From: Lasiodiplodia sp. COLG20
Lineage: Eukaryota; Ascomycota; Dothideomycetes; Botryosphaeriales; Botryosphaeriaceae
DNA: 64,000 nt
Direction of reading: 5' to 3'
Assembly: GCA_009801085.1 (NCBI GenBank)
Contig: VNWV01000007.1
Coordinates: forward strand, 1,240,001 to 1,304,000
Both the position numbers and the translations under genes were made by a program. This document shows positions 1 to 10,380 of the stretch, one piece after another. The notes under the pieces were generated by a model, which was not told where the DNA came from, made no database searches, and saw only the letters and a list, made by a program, of their open reading frames with translations. Every line of letters begins with the position of its first letter. Position 1 is the first letter of the stretch.

Positions 1-886
1 AGGGCCCTTCTTCCAAACGAATGACAGAGCCCAGAGTGCCCACCGCTATGATTTCCTGGCCGGATTGAAAGGGATTGGGCGCACTCGTGAAGATTGTCGT
101 ATGGGCGTTTGGTCTCAGGTTGACGGTGGAGTCCATATATACGCGATCCAAGACAGACTCCTGGTTCCGCAGAGACGATATCTGGATATCTGCAGGAGAG
201 CTCGAACCTCGTGTAGTGACAACAACTCGGCGGCGTGGAGTGATATGTACCGAACTTATGGTGGAGCTTAAGACCTGGAAGTCTCGTTGGTGCCATTTTG
301 GTACAATCCGCCTGGAGCTTAGGTTCGGGTCGACGAAAGTGCTGAGTAGCATATGGTGCTTATCTTCGACCCCGGTGATGAGTGTCCTCGTTTCTGCATC
401 ATAGTCGAAACACCGGACTGCGATATCACGGGAGGTTTCGGCCGCCCACTGCACCCTCGGGTTCACAAACGTGCTTGTTTCAAAGCCGCTTGCCAAAGCT
501 TTTGCATGTGCGCTTGGATCGGCTTTCAGGCCGTAACTCTCAAGCTTCAAGTTCCATGCGCCTGCATGTGGCAAGATGAAGGAGCGTTTGACGGTTTGCG
601 TTCGCACCCGAGCCTCATGCTCTTCTTCGCGCTTACGTTTCTGGGTACGTTAGATGCTGGCCTGGAATGTATGTAGTAACTTTACGTACATTTGTCTCGG
701 CTTGCTCGCGCTTTACAGCGTCTGTAGAATATTTGGCACCAACCGGAAGCTTGTAGCCAGGCTGAATCTTGAAGTATCTCTTTCGCTCGCGATCTGAAAC
801 CCTGTAATGATCAATACCGAGGGAAAAGGCGAGGTTGGTGGATAAGTCTAACCGTAGTAAAATCCCGGAAGATCTGGAGGATCCAT
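1..886 (-). CDS. DCAF4-like WD-repeat protein, 5' part (cut by window edge)
   Basis: A minus-strand gene whose 3' part lies beyond the left edge. Exons read 886..853, 793..690 and 640..1, joined by GT-AG introns of 59 and 49 nt; the frame is then open for 640 nt to the edge. The start is the ATG at 886. The N-terminus reads MDPPDLPGFYYD, then RERKRYFKIQPGYKLP, then a basic KRKREEEHEARVR stretch. The signature 'LPGFYxDxExKRYF' is the conserved N-terminus of DCAF4/WDR21, substrate-receptor candidates of CUL4-DDB1 ubiquitin ligases. Beta-strand-rich sequence such as SGQEIIAVGTLGSVIRL near the edge is consistent with WD blades, but no complete repeat is visible. The exons are too short or interrupted to appear as one long frame. 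Family assignment rests mainly on the N-terminal motif. Confidence 0.72.
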
Positions 887-1729
887 GTTGACCACTGGAC
901 TTTAAGTGAGGATGGAAATCCTCTGGGGCGCGGAGAAAATGAACTCTGGGGTGAAGAGCGGGTCAGCGCACGAGTACAACCATTTCCCGCGTACCCCACA
1001 GTGAGAAGTGACAAAGTTGTAGAGGGAAGGTCCGGTCTCGGTGATGGCGCGGATCAGAGCCAATCGCTGTTCTGCCGCATTTCGCTCACCGCCTTTATCG
1101 TGACGACATCAGATAACGGTCGGGAAAACATTGCCGCACCCACGTAGGTGCCAAAAGAAATGGCCCCCTGCAATTATCTTCACGAGCAAGGGCACTCGAC
1201 TTACGTAGGTAGCTGAGGCTACTATCTGGACATACTTTTAATAATTCTGCGTTTGTGTTTGGATGATAGCTTCAGCTACATACGATAACGATAGAAATTA
1301 GTTACGATGGCTCCCCCACTGTGGCATCTCTTAAGAAGATCACTTGCTCGATAAGTAAATTTGGCGGATATGCAGAGCTTCAGACGCCTCATTCTGTCGA
1401 AATCCAGCATAAGTCCATTAAATTAGGCCATGCCCAGCAATTAGGCCTGCTCACAACAGCTGCGGGCCGACACACTTCCCCGCGCTGAGAAATCTCCTGG
1501 CCGGGATTAGTGGCCGCGGCAATGGCTTCGACCTTTCGGCTCGCCGCCTCGAACGTGCTGATGACGCAGCAATACGCCAAACATCAAATGGCGAATTTGT
1601 GCTCTCTCTCCTTTGCATGTCCACCAAATCGCGTCTCCCTTACGCATCCACCTTGAAGCACTCTCCACCGGCTCGATCTCCAACAAGCCTCCCCCCACAT
1701 CATCGCCACCAGGCCTTCCCCCGCCGTAT
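887..1729. other. intergenic spacer between divergent DCAF4-like and SelO genes
   Basis: I see no convincing coding sequence here. It must hold the promoters of both divergent genes. The only structure recognised is a degenerate inverted-repeat element at about 1203-1283. SelO reading in its frame is open upstream from about 1613, but without an ATG. Confidence 0.6.
1203..1283. repeat. degenerate copy of the dispersed inverted-repeat (MITE-like) family
   Basis: The left arm (1203-1235, with TAGGTAGCTGAGGCTACTAT) and right arm (1254-1283, with GGATGATAGCTTCAGCTAC) are imperfect reverse complements. They match the arms of better-preserved copies at 19235, 45700 and 49411. Several differences from those copies are C-to-T or G-to-A, as expected of decay by deamination or repeat-induced point mutation. 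Confidence 0.6.
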
Positions 1730-3711
1730 ATGCTCTCCCGCGCGCTCCGCGCCCGTCCTCAAGCAGTACGCCCGCGACTAGCGCAGATGGCGAACCACCT
1801 AAGCAACGGCGCCAACGGCGCGACAAGCAATTCGCAAACCTTCAAGAGCCTCCGCGACCTCCCCAAGTCCAACGTCTTCACTTCCAACCTGCCCTCCGAC
1901 CCGGCCTTCGAGACGCCCAAAGACTCGCACAATGCGCCGCGCGAGACCCTCGGTCCGCGCATGGTGAAAGGCGCGCTGTACACGTACGTGCGGCCGGAGC
2001 CGACGCTGGCGCCGGAGCTGCTCGCCGTCAGCGACGCGGCGATGCGGGACCTGGCGCTCGCCGACGGCGCGGAGAAGGAGGAAGAGTTCGTCCACGCTCT
2101 GGCGGGCAACGAGATAATCTCATGGGACGAGGACACCGGCGAAGGCGTGTACCCGTGGGCGCAATGCTACGGCGGGTTCCAGTTCGGGCAGTGGGCGGGC
2201 CAGCTGGGCGACGGCCGCGCCATCTCGCTGTTCGAGACGACCAATCCCACGACCGGCGTGCGGTACGAGCTCCAGCTCAAAGGCGCGGGTAAGACGCCCT
2301 ACTCGCGCTTCGCTGACGGCAAGGCGGTGCTGCGTTCGAGCATCCGCGAGTTCGTCGTCTCCGAGTACCTCAACGCTCTGAAGATCCCCACCACTCGCGC
2401 TCTGTCTCTCGTCCTTTGCCCTCGGGCGAAGGTCATGCGGGAGCGAATGGAACCCGGCGCCATCGTCGCCCGTTTCGCCCAGAGCTGGATCCGGCTGGGC
2501 ACCTTCGATCTGCTCCGCGCGCGTGGCGAGCGGAAGTTGCTGCGCCAGCTCTCCGAATACGTCGCCGAGCACGTCTACGGCGGCTGGGAGAACCTCCCCG
2601 CGAAGCTCCCGAAGCCCGACGAAGACCGCGTCACCGTCACGCGCGGCGTGGCCAAAGACGCCATCGAAGGCGGCGAAGGCAAGGAGGCCGAGAACCGCTT
2701 CGTGCGGCTGTACCGCGAGATCGCGCGGCGCAACGCGGTGACGGTGGCGGCGTGGCAGGCGTACGGCTTCATGAACGGCGTGCTGAACACGGACAACACG
2801 TCCATCCTCGGCCTGAGCATGGACTACGGGCCCTTCGCCTTCATGGACAACTTCGACCCCAGCTACACGCCCAACCACGACGACCACATGCTGCGCTACA
2901 GCTACCGCAACCAGCCCACCATCATCTGGTGGAACCTGGTGCGCCTGGGCGAGGCCCTGGGCGAGCTGCTCGGCGCCGGCGCCCGCTGCGACGAGGACGA
3001 GTTCGCCAACCAGGGCGTGCGCGAGAACTGGGCCAAGGAGCTGGTCGAGCGTGCAGAGCACGCTATCGACCAGACTGGTGAGGAGTACAAGGCCGTCTTC
3101 ATCGCCGAGTACAAGCGCCTGATGACTGCCCGCCTCGGCCTGCGCACTCAGAAGCAGAGCGATTTTGACGAGCTCTTCTCCGAATGGCTCGACCTTATGG
3201 AGGCCCACGAGCTCGACTTCAACCAGTCCTTCCGCCGCCTCTGCGACGTCAAGACTGCAGACCTCGAGACGGGCGAGCAGCGCGAGCAGCTCGCCTCCCG
3301 CTTCTTCCATGATGACGGTGTCGCTGGCGGCGAAGACACGGCACGCCAGCGTATCGGTAAGTGGCTGGAGAGTTGGCAGAAGCGTGTCCTTGAAGACTGG
3401 GGCGAGGGCAAGGACGAGGAGCGCAGCGCGGCTATGAAGAGCGTGAACCCGAAGGTAAGTTGATCACTCACGAACCCGAGCGCAAGCAACAATATCTAAC
3501 ATCATTTTAGTTCGTTCCCAAAGGCTGGGTCCTCGACGAGCTCATCGAGCGCGTAGAGCGCAAGCAAGAGCGTGATGTATTGAAGACCGTCATGAATATG
3601 TCATTGAACCCCTTCGAGGAGAAATGGGGACTGGACGAGAAGGATGAGGAGCGGTTCTGCGCCGATCCGCCCAAGTACAACAGGGCGATGCAGTGTAGCT
3701 GCAGCTCTTAA
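1730..3711 (+). CDS. FMP40: protein adenylyltransferase SelO, mitochondrial (Fmp40/YdiU family)
   Basis: Exons 1730..3454 and 3511..3711, separated by a 56-nt intron (GTAAGT, CTAAC, TAG), give 641 residues. SelO is a pseudokinase-fold enzyme that transfers AMP from ATP to protein hydroxyls in mitochondria and is linked to redox control. The family core is clear: LKGAGKTPYSR near residue 180 (ATP-binding lysine region) and GVLNTDNTSILG near 350 (metal-binding Asn/Asp). The first in-frame ATG is at 1730 and opens an Arg-rich, acid-free presequence (MLSRALRARPQAVRPRL), consistent with mitochondrial import. MANHLSN at 1787 is an alternative start. The protein ends CSCSS; vertebrate SelO ends CSUSS, so cysteine occupies the selenocysteine site. 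Confidence 0.93.
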
Positions 3712-4059
3712 TGCCTGGAGTGGCTTTCGTATGCATCGCGTAAGGAGTGGGTGAGGTGTGCTTGGTATAGAGTTGTCATAGCATGGAAAGGTATGGTATT
3801 ACGGAGAGGCAACTGGATGAGATACCCGGTAATAGGCATTGTCGCGAGGGTCTCCTATGTAGCGCACATAATGAATAGTTGAGTAGGTCCGCTGCAGCAC
3901 TATGGCAAGTAATGAAGGAATGAATGCTCATCCAGTTTAGAAAATATACGACTGTGAAAGGTCTTCATCTATTCTAGTCATTGTTGTTCAGTGCGCTTCT
4001 ATGTACCAAATGAGGTGATATTCAACGCCCTCTCCAAGACCTGTAGATGTAGATGCTCT
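3712..4059. other. intergenic region between convergent SelO and TAD3
   Basis: This 348-bp tail-to-tail spacer holds the two 3' untranslated regions. No gene, repeat or RNA was recognised. Confidence 0.6.
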
Positions 4060-5623
4060 TCAAGCATTTATGCCATCATCTACAATGAGCTTGCTGTCTT
4101 CATCGTCATCTTCCGCACCCTCCCCGTCCTCCACAAACTCCCAGCAGAGAAACTTCCAATTCAACTCCGCCGGCCGCCAGAACAGTCCATGGCCCACGCC
4201 GTGTTCATCCGCCGTCATACCACCAGAGCGAGGCATGCGGCGGTTGAAAACGACCCTGTTGAAGCGGGAGTGCAGGATGGCCATCGAGCACATAACGCAA
4301 GGCTCATGCGTGAGGTAAATCTCCAGATCCACGCAAAGATATCCGTTCGGCGAGAGGTTATCGTCGCGCTCAAACAGCGCCTTCTCGACCTCCGTGCGCG
4401 GCTGGACGGCAAAGACGGGCTCGATAGGATCGCAACAGGCGCGCGAAGGCTTCTGCTCCTTCTCTTCCTCGTCGCCCTGCCCTTCAGAATCCCCAGCTTG
4501 CGTGCTGCTGCTGCCACCCTCCTTCTTCCCAGCCGCCGCCGCCGCCTCCTCCAGCCTCAACCGCTTCAGCGCCACCATCCCAATCGCCCGCATCACCGCA
4601 TGCGCCATGACATTCCCAGCGCCGACCCCACACCCCTCGCTCTCCCCAGCACCATCGCCCTCATCACCACCACCACCACCCCCCAGCACCATCCCACACC
4701 TCCTCGCATCCCCCGCCACAGCAACGCACCGCCCCTCCTGCACCGCGCGCCCATTCCCATCCAGCCTTCTCTCCACGACCACCGCGCCGACCGCTGCGCC
4801 TTTGGCCGTCATCCCCGCGTCCACAGCCTGCCGCGCGCCGCGCTCCGCCAGCGCCAGCCACGTCCCTGCATGGGGACTGACTTCAGCCGCGGCGCGGGAC
4901 ACGAGCGACGGGTGCGGGCCGTAGGGGTTGGTGTGTTTGTAGGCGACGGGCCAGTACGTCGCGGTCCAGCCGTCGGCCTGGGGCGCGGAGGTGGGCGCGA
5001 GGGCTGGGACGGGGAGGGTGTGGATGGCGAGGGGGAAGGAGGAGGGCGAGGTGGCGCTTTCGGCGGGTTTGGTGTCGTCGTCGTCGTTGTCTGCGGCAGC
5101 GGCAGCGGGAGTGGCTGGGGTAGGCTCGGTGGGTTTGAAGGGTGGATGCGCGGATAGCAGGGTGGAGAGGTCGGACGGGGCGATTTGCGCTGTGGGGCAG
5201 ACGAGGAGGAAGCGCGTCTCGCCGAAGGAAGCGGGGACGTTTACGCGGTTGGGGGTGAGGAGGTCGAGGGCGGGCGCAGGGAGGAAGGACGGTTTGATGA
5301 CGCGGCGGAGGTGTTGGATGTCGACTGCGGACGTCGTGGTGTCGGCGGGAAGGGCGCTGCGGAGGATGCTGATGACGGCATTGGCGGAGCGGGCTGGAAG
5401 CTCCACGACGTATACATTGACTGTGTTTTCAAAGAGAGCCTATGGTCAGCGGTGGACGTTCGTAAAGGGTGTACGATGTACGAAATGACGTACTCAGCTC
5501 GTTGCTCGCGCGGATTTCGCCTTTGGTCTTCAGCGGTACTAGATGGCCTTTGAGAGGAGTGATGCCGAGGCCCTCCACGACATGGTCGTGAGGGTGACCG
5601 CCGGCGCTTTGCTTTGTGCTCAT
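4060..5623 (-). CDS. TAD3: tRNA-specific adenosine deaminase subunit Tad3 (ADAT3)
   Basis: Exons 5623..5494 and 5420..4060, with a 73-nt intron (GTACGT...CACAG), give 496 residues. Tad3 is the non-catalytic partner of Tad2; the heterodimer converts A34 to inosine in tRNA anticodons. The C-terminal half is a cytidine-deaminase-like zinc domain. Its first motif reads HAVMRAIG, with Val where active deaminases have the proton-shuttling Glu, which is the hallmark of Tad3. The second motif is THEPCVMCSMAILHSRF with both zinc cysteines, followed by GGMTADEHGVGHGLFWR near the C-terminus. A low-complexity acidic or Ala/Gly-rich insert separates the two zinc motifs. The splice joins NEL to INVYVVELPARS in frame. 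The start at ATG 5623 (MSTKQSAGG) is the first in-frame ATG of exon 1. Confidence 0.9.
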
Positions 5624-6436
5624 GACATATTGTTGGAGAGAAGAAAGAAGCGCGGACAAGATTGGTGGGGGAAGGATGTGGGTTCAGCCCTACAGCAAAA
5701 ATTCGGCCGGTCCGTCACCAAATTTTGGCCGGGATCTGCCTCGGTGGAGACGCGGCTCGACTCGTGCGACCATCTTCTTCATCTTCGCGCATTCAGTCTA
5801 TTTGATGCATCATACTCAGCTATTGCAGATTATAGATCCCGAACCTTTATAACGACTAATAAGCTTATATCAGGCTTCCAGCCGCAAAGTAGCTTCAGCA
5901 TATGACGGCTGCATCACTCAACGTGCCATTTCTACCTCCTCATTTGATCACTTCCTCGGCAATTGCCCGTTATCAGCATGTTTGATGATTGCTCAGCAGA
6001 AGTAATCATTCGTCCATCTTTGCATCTTCTTGGCGTGGCGGAGAATGCCTTCATGCATCCGACCGGCATACTTCAATCCTCAATTGCCGAAAGCATGGGG
6101 ATGCAGGACGGCTCCCTTGCGATAGCCGCACCTTTCCATTCATGGCAAATGATATGCGTCGAGTCAGTCATCTCCCCTGCTGGTCTAGCTCTTTCGCGGG
6201 GTAAAAGACCTGGGGAAGTCACAGCGCACCCGACGACCCTTGTCACAGCTGTAACTGTGGGGTAGCTCCGTGCCTCTGGCGCTTGCCGCCCCTTATAAAG
6301 CGTTCTAGCTCCCAGCCTCTAGCTTCTCGGCATGTAATGTATAAAACTGACCTGTGCTCTGTCACTTGAATGCGGAACTATCGCTCCGATTCTGCATCTG
6401 TTCCATTCGCGCAGACGACACGAGGATCTGCCCCCC
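5624..6436. other. divergent promoter region, TAD3 / MFS transporter
   Basis: About 810 bp with no supported gene. Its right end carries two TATA-like motifs (listed separately) and then a pyrimidine-rich leader before the transporter ATG. Confidence 0.6.
6294..6346 (+). promoter_or_regulatory. TATA-like elements of the MFS transporter gene
   Basis: TATAAAG at 6294-6300 and TATAAAA at 6340-6346 lie 143 and about 95 bp upstream of the start codon. Either could place transcription initiation. TATA boxes are uncommon upstream of the other genes here, and regulated efflux genes often have them. Confidence 0.4.
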
Positions 6437-8510
6437 ATGGAAACGGCAGAGAAGACAGAGAATGTTCGCATCGAGTCCATGAACCAGCACGAAGATAATT
6501 CACGGCATCATCATGAGCTACACGTAAAGACTATCCAAGAGGAAGCTGCTGAAGAGGCATCGCCTCTGGATTTGGGATGGAGGACCTGGCTGGTGGTATT
6601 CCTCTCATCATTCACGTAAGGGTAATCTGAAAGAGGCGGTGAACATCTACTGACAGTAGTTAGCATCATGGCTCAAGTGTATACAACTGTATCAGCTGCA
6701 TCTGTGGTTGCTTTCATCGCCATGGACTTTGAAGGCTCATCCTTGTCTGGTTGGATAATTCAGGTATGCGTATGAGCTATGGCTTGTGAGAATATTTCCT
6801 GACGTGGTTAGGGCCCTCTGCTCATGCAAGCCGCGCTGTCTCCAATCATTGGCCGCCTGTCGGATATCCTTGATCGTAAATACCTCGCCTCGATTCCACC
6901 ACTGATAGCCTTCGTCGGTTCCATCATCTGCGCGAAAGCCACGTCGATGAACATGTTGATTGGAGGCAGTATTCTGGTTGGGGTCACACTCTCGACTATA
7001 GCCATCGTCCAGTCTATCCCATCTGAGATTCTTCCCTTGAAATACCGTGCTGTGGCAAACGGAATTGCTTTCTTGGGAGGTGCATCTGCGGGAATGTAAG
7101 TTGTCCTCCTCTTCTCTTACGTCCCTATACAAGAGAGCCCAATGAGTCCTTTAAGGAATCACATACCTTCGCTAGCTATACTGCACTAATTATCCACTAA
7201 CATTCACCAGTATCGGCCAACTCAGCGCAGGAGCATACAGTAATATGAGCTCCAGCGGCTGGCGCTACATCTTCTGGACGCAAGGCGCATTCCACCTGAC
7301 ATCCGCCCTCGGCTTCCTCCTCTTCTACTGGCCACCCCGCCACAGCGACTTCCCACGCATGAAGCTGTCAGAGTACATCTGGGCGTGCGACCCTATCGGC
7401 TCAGTCCTCTTCATCGGAAGCTCCACCACGATCCTCCTCGCCCTCGACTGGGCAGCTGGCACATACCCCTGGTCCGACGCGCACGTCATAGCTCCCCTAG
7501 TCATCGGCTGCGTCCTTCTCATCATCTTCTGCATCTACGGTGCGTGACTCTCTCCCATCCACCCTGCCACCCGCTCGCTCTCCCGCCCGCCCAAAGCCGA
7601 CTAACCCCCACGAACAGAATGGCGCGCCCGCACCGACGGCCTCTGCGCCCACGTCTTCTTCCGCTCGGGGCGCAACTTCCCCCTCTCCGTCACCGCCTTC
7701 ACGGTAGAAGGCTACCTCTTCTACTCCGCCGTGACGGCCATAACGCCGCAACTAATCCTCCACCTCGCCTGGTCCACCACCCCCTGGACCATCGCGGTGC
7801 GGCAACTCAGCTACCTCCTCCCCGTCTTCTTCGCCAGCATCCCCATCACGTGGTACAGCACGCGGTACCGCGACATCCGGTCCCCCCTCGTGCTCTGCTT
7901 CGCGCTGTTCCTAGCCGTCACCATCGCCTACGCGTGCGTCGCGCCGCGCTGGAGCGACGCGCAGTACGGCCTCAACGTGCTGTGCGCGGTGGGGCAGGCG
8001 GGCCCGCTGACGCTGCTCGTCGCGGCGGTGCAGTTTAGCGCGCCGCACCAGTTCTTGTCGACGGCGACAGGGCTGGCGTTTTCGGCGAGGGCGATAGGGG
8101 GCGCGGTGGGCTCGGCGGTGCTGGATGCGATTGTTAAGGGGTACATGGCTGCGCATTATGATGGCGCTGTGACGCGGGCGGCGGAGGAGGCCGGGATGGA
8201 GGCGGAGTTGGTGGAGAGGGTTGTGGCGGCGATGGGGGAGGGCGAGGGCGCGACGAGCGTGGAGGCGCTGGCGGAGGTTGTGGCGGGCCAGGTGGGAAGG
8301 CGGGCGTTGGAGAGCGTGGTGGCGGAGGGGCGGTGGGTGTGGGCTAGGGCGTATCGGCTGGCGTGGGCGAGTGTGATACCGTTCACTGTGATTGCGTTGG
8401 TGTGTGTGATGTTTTTGAGGGGGGTTGGAGAGCTGATGACTGAGCATGTGGAGGCGACGGTGGAGAGGGTGCGAGCGGTGGATGAAGAGAAGAAGGTTGA
8501 GAGGGAGTGA
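6437..8510 (+). CDS. MFS transporter, TRI12 (trichothecene efflux/siderophore) type
   Basis: Five exons: 6437..6615, 6664..6763, 6812..7095, 7211..7539 and 7618..8510 (594 residues), all with GT-AG introns of 48, 48, 115 and 78 nt. An N-terminal hydrophilic, His-rich tail is followed by hydrophobic segments typical of a 14-helix major facilitator. GRLSDILDRK after the second segment is the MFS motif A. DPIGSVLFIG followed by TYPWSDAHVIAPLVIG matches the TRI12 subfamily, plasma-membrane proton antiporters that export toxins or carry siderophores. The substrate cannot be read from sequence. No biosynthetic genes are adjacent, so a cluster role is not supported. The C-terminal part (about 8150-8330) is an Ala/Glu/Val-rich loop before the last helix. 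Confidence 0.85.
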
Positions 8511-9072
8511 AGTAGAAGAGGAAGGTATGGCTGTGGGGAAGTGAGGACGGCATCTATACATAGAGTCAGCATCACTAGATCATATTGTCATCACAGTCAC
8601 GGTGCACAAGAGCTATCAATGTAGAGAAGAGTGACCCAACCTTACTTACTCTGATCCGCTTAGACTGTTTATTTGCCAGCCGGTCACGGAGTCAGAGCAC
8701 AGGGCGGTCCTATATTACTATATAACCCAATCCAACACCAAACACCAATAGCGATCCAACTCCAGTAGCAGATCCAAACCAATAACCAAAACTCCATAAT
8801 CCATCGGGTATCTCAATGTCTTCCCAATCCGGGGTATCCCAAAACTCCATAATCCATCGGGGTATCTGAAACTCTTTCCAAAACTCCATCGTAAAGGGTA
8901 TCTTTCCAAAACTTCATCATAAAGGGTATCTTTCAAAAACTCCATCGCACGGGGTATCTTTGAATCTTCCAGTGTGCTGCTGGGGGTACAATGCTGAAAG
9001 TCGTGACACATTTCCAATGAAACTCCAAATCAAAATGACTGCAAGAACGAGAAAAGAGAAAGAGCCCAAGAC
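8511..9072. other. intergenic spacer between convergent genes
   Basis: About 560 bp, mostly AT-rich, containing the tandem repeat at 8787-8965. A 99-codon minus-strand frame crosses the repeat, but it simply reads the repeat unit and has no other support. Confidence 0.55.
8787..8965. repeat. imperfect tandem repeat (about 28-53 bp units)
   Basis: At least five units begin AAAACTCCAT or AAAACTTCAT and end GGGTATCT (unit starts near 8787, 8840, 8879, 8907 and 8935). The two leftmost carry an extra ATAATCCATCGG block, and the later three are about 28 bp with CGTAAAGGGTATCTTTCC-type endings. It lies just downstream of the H2C2-domain gene. Confidence 0.75.
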
Positions 9073-10380
9073 TCAAGCCGTATATCCCTCCCAATTGACC
9101 AAGTCCTCCCAATTGAGCATGCCGGTGTCTTCAAGATTGAAACAGTTCAACTCTTCATTAAAAGAGTTGGCATCTTGAAGACCGAACATGTTCAACTCTC
9201 CATTATTGGAAGAGTTGGCATCTCCTTGAGGGCCGGCAAAGCCGAGGACCCGATCGCCGACGTCGCCCAAAATGGCATTGCCGACCTCAATGCCCAACTC
9301 CTCGTCCGAGAGCGGGAGGAACTGGGCGGGAGCAGAGTCGAGAGTCGGGCGGACCGGCTGGAGGGACTCTGCGACCTCCGGCTGCTCGATCGAGGAGGTA
9401 GGGCCGAGCCCCAGCAGGGCCGGGTCGATGGGGAGGCCATGGTGGGTGCCGCCACGCTGCTCCAGGGGAAGGCCTCCAACTGGAGCCAGACCGAGACCGG
9501 GAGCGGGAGCGAGGGCGGGGGCGCAGGCGACGACGTTATCCAGGCCGTAAGAGAAGTTCCCTTGACCTGGGAACCTCTCTTCGGCCGGGAATGGGAGACC
9601 CCAGTCATCCCACTCAAGGCCAGCGGCGTCAGCGGGGGCATCCAGGACACCCAGGGGATCCTGGGCATCCTGGGCGGTGGTGGTGGTGGTGGTGGCGGCG
9701 GCGGCGGCGGCGGTAGCAAGAGCAACAGAGACTGTGCGTCCTGTCGCCCTCTTCTTACGCGGACGACGAGGAGCGGCGTTCTGCTGGTTGTTGTTGTTGT
9801 TGTCGTCGTCGTCGGTGGGGGAAGAGGTGCCCTTCCGCTTCTTGCTGCTGTTGCCACTGCCGCATTTGCTCTTGCAGACAGGGCAACCGCTAATGAAGGC
9901 CATGACGACCTCCTTCATCGGCGCCTTGTAGAACACCGTGCCGGCAGGGGCATCCTGAGGCTTCTTGCAGCCGCCGACGGGGTCACGCAGCCAGTCGTAC
10001 GTCGCATCGCGGCCGCGATGCACGCCCTCTTTAGTGATGTGGGCGTCGAGGATGCGGAAAGCCCAGTCCTCCACGCAGAGCACCTTCGCGTCGGGCACTC
10101 CGAGCTTGCCCGAGCTCCTCCAGATGACGTCCTCGCCCTCCAGCCTGAGGTATGCCTTCGCCCAGTGCCGCGGTTGGCCCGAAGCGAACTGGGTCTCCGT
10201 CCCCTCCTTCAGCGCGTCCACCCACTCGGCCAGCTGGGCACGCGAGGGCAAGTGCTTGTGCGTGTTTTTCTTGCCCTCTGGGTCGTTCTTGTTGTGGGGC
10301 GTTCTTTCGTCTTGGTGGGCCCAAAACGCCGCCTGGAAGCGGGCAGCGGCTTCTTCACGCGTCTCGTTTTGTTGGATCAT
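9073..10380 (-). CDS. integrase-type H2C2 zinc-binding domain protein, disordered tail
   Basis: A single exon of 435 residues from ATG 10380; an in-frame extension upstream lacks an ATG. Residues 70-175 resemble the N-terminal zinc domain of retroelement integrases: H114-x6-H121 (AHITKEGVH, then RGRDATYDWL), then C166-x2-C169 in FISGCPVCKSKC. The 44-residue H-to-C spacing is longer than usual. There is no reverse transcriptase, RNase H or DDE core in the gene or its flanks. Residues 176-240 are basic, then poly-Asp/Asn, Arg/Lys-rich (nuclear-signal-like), then poly-Ala/Thr. The rest is acidic and Leu/Phe-rich with repeats around LNMFGLQDANSF and LNCFNLEDTG. This looks like a domesticated or free-standing H2C2 protein, perhaps DNA- or chromatin-associated; the function is unknown. 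Confidence 0.65.
   Translation of the reverse strand: MIQQNETREEAAARFQAAFWAHQDERTPHNKNDPEGKKNTHKHLPSRAQLAEWVDALKEGTETQFASGQPRHWAKAYLRLEGEDVIWRSSGKLGVPDAKVLCVEDWAFRILDAHITKEGVHRGRDATYDWLRDPVGGCKKPQDAPAGTVFYKAPMKEVVMAFISGCPVCKSKCGSGNSSKKRKGTSSPTDDDDNNNNNQQNAAPRRPRKKRATGRTVSVALATAAAAAATTTTTTAQDAQDPLGVLDAPADAAGLEWDDWGLPFPAEERFPGQGNFSYGLDNVVACAPALAPAPGLGLAPVGGLPLEQRGGTHHGLPIDPALLGLGPTSSIEQPEVAESLQPVRPTLDSAPAQFLPLSDEELGIEVGNAILGDVGDRVLGFAGPQGDANSSNNGELNMFGLQDANSFNEELNCFNLEDTGMLNWEDLVNWEGYTA

Noticed and set aside
2120..3310. 396-codon open frame antisense to SelO
   Set aside because: It is a mirror of GC-rich codon usage on the other strand; it has no motif, and the SelO frame is clearly the real one.
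3991..5157. 388-codon plus-strand frame over TAD3
   Set aside because: Pro/His/Arg-rich translation of the opposite strand of a well-matched Tad3 gene; no domain.
8718..9017. 99-codon minus-strand frame
   Set aside because: It reads through the tandem repeat and only repeats its unit; no start context or homology.
6437..10380. Secondary-metabolite cluster around the TRI12-type transporter
   Set aside because: No synthase, oxidase or pathway-specific regulator is adjacent; the neighbours are Tad3 and an H2C2-domain protein.
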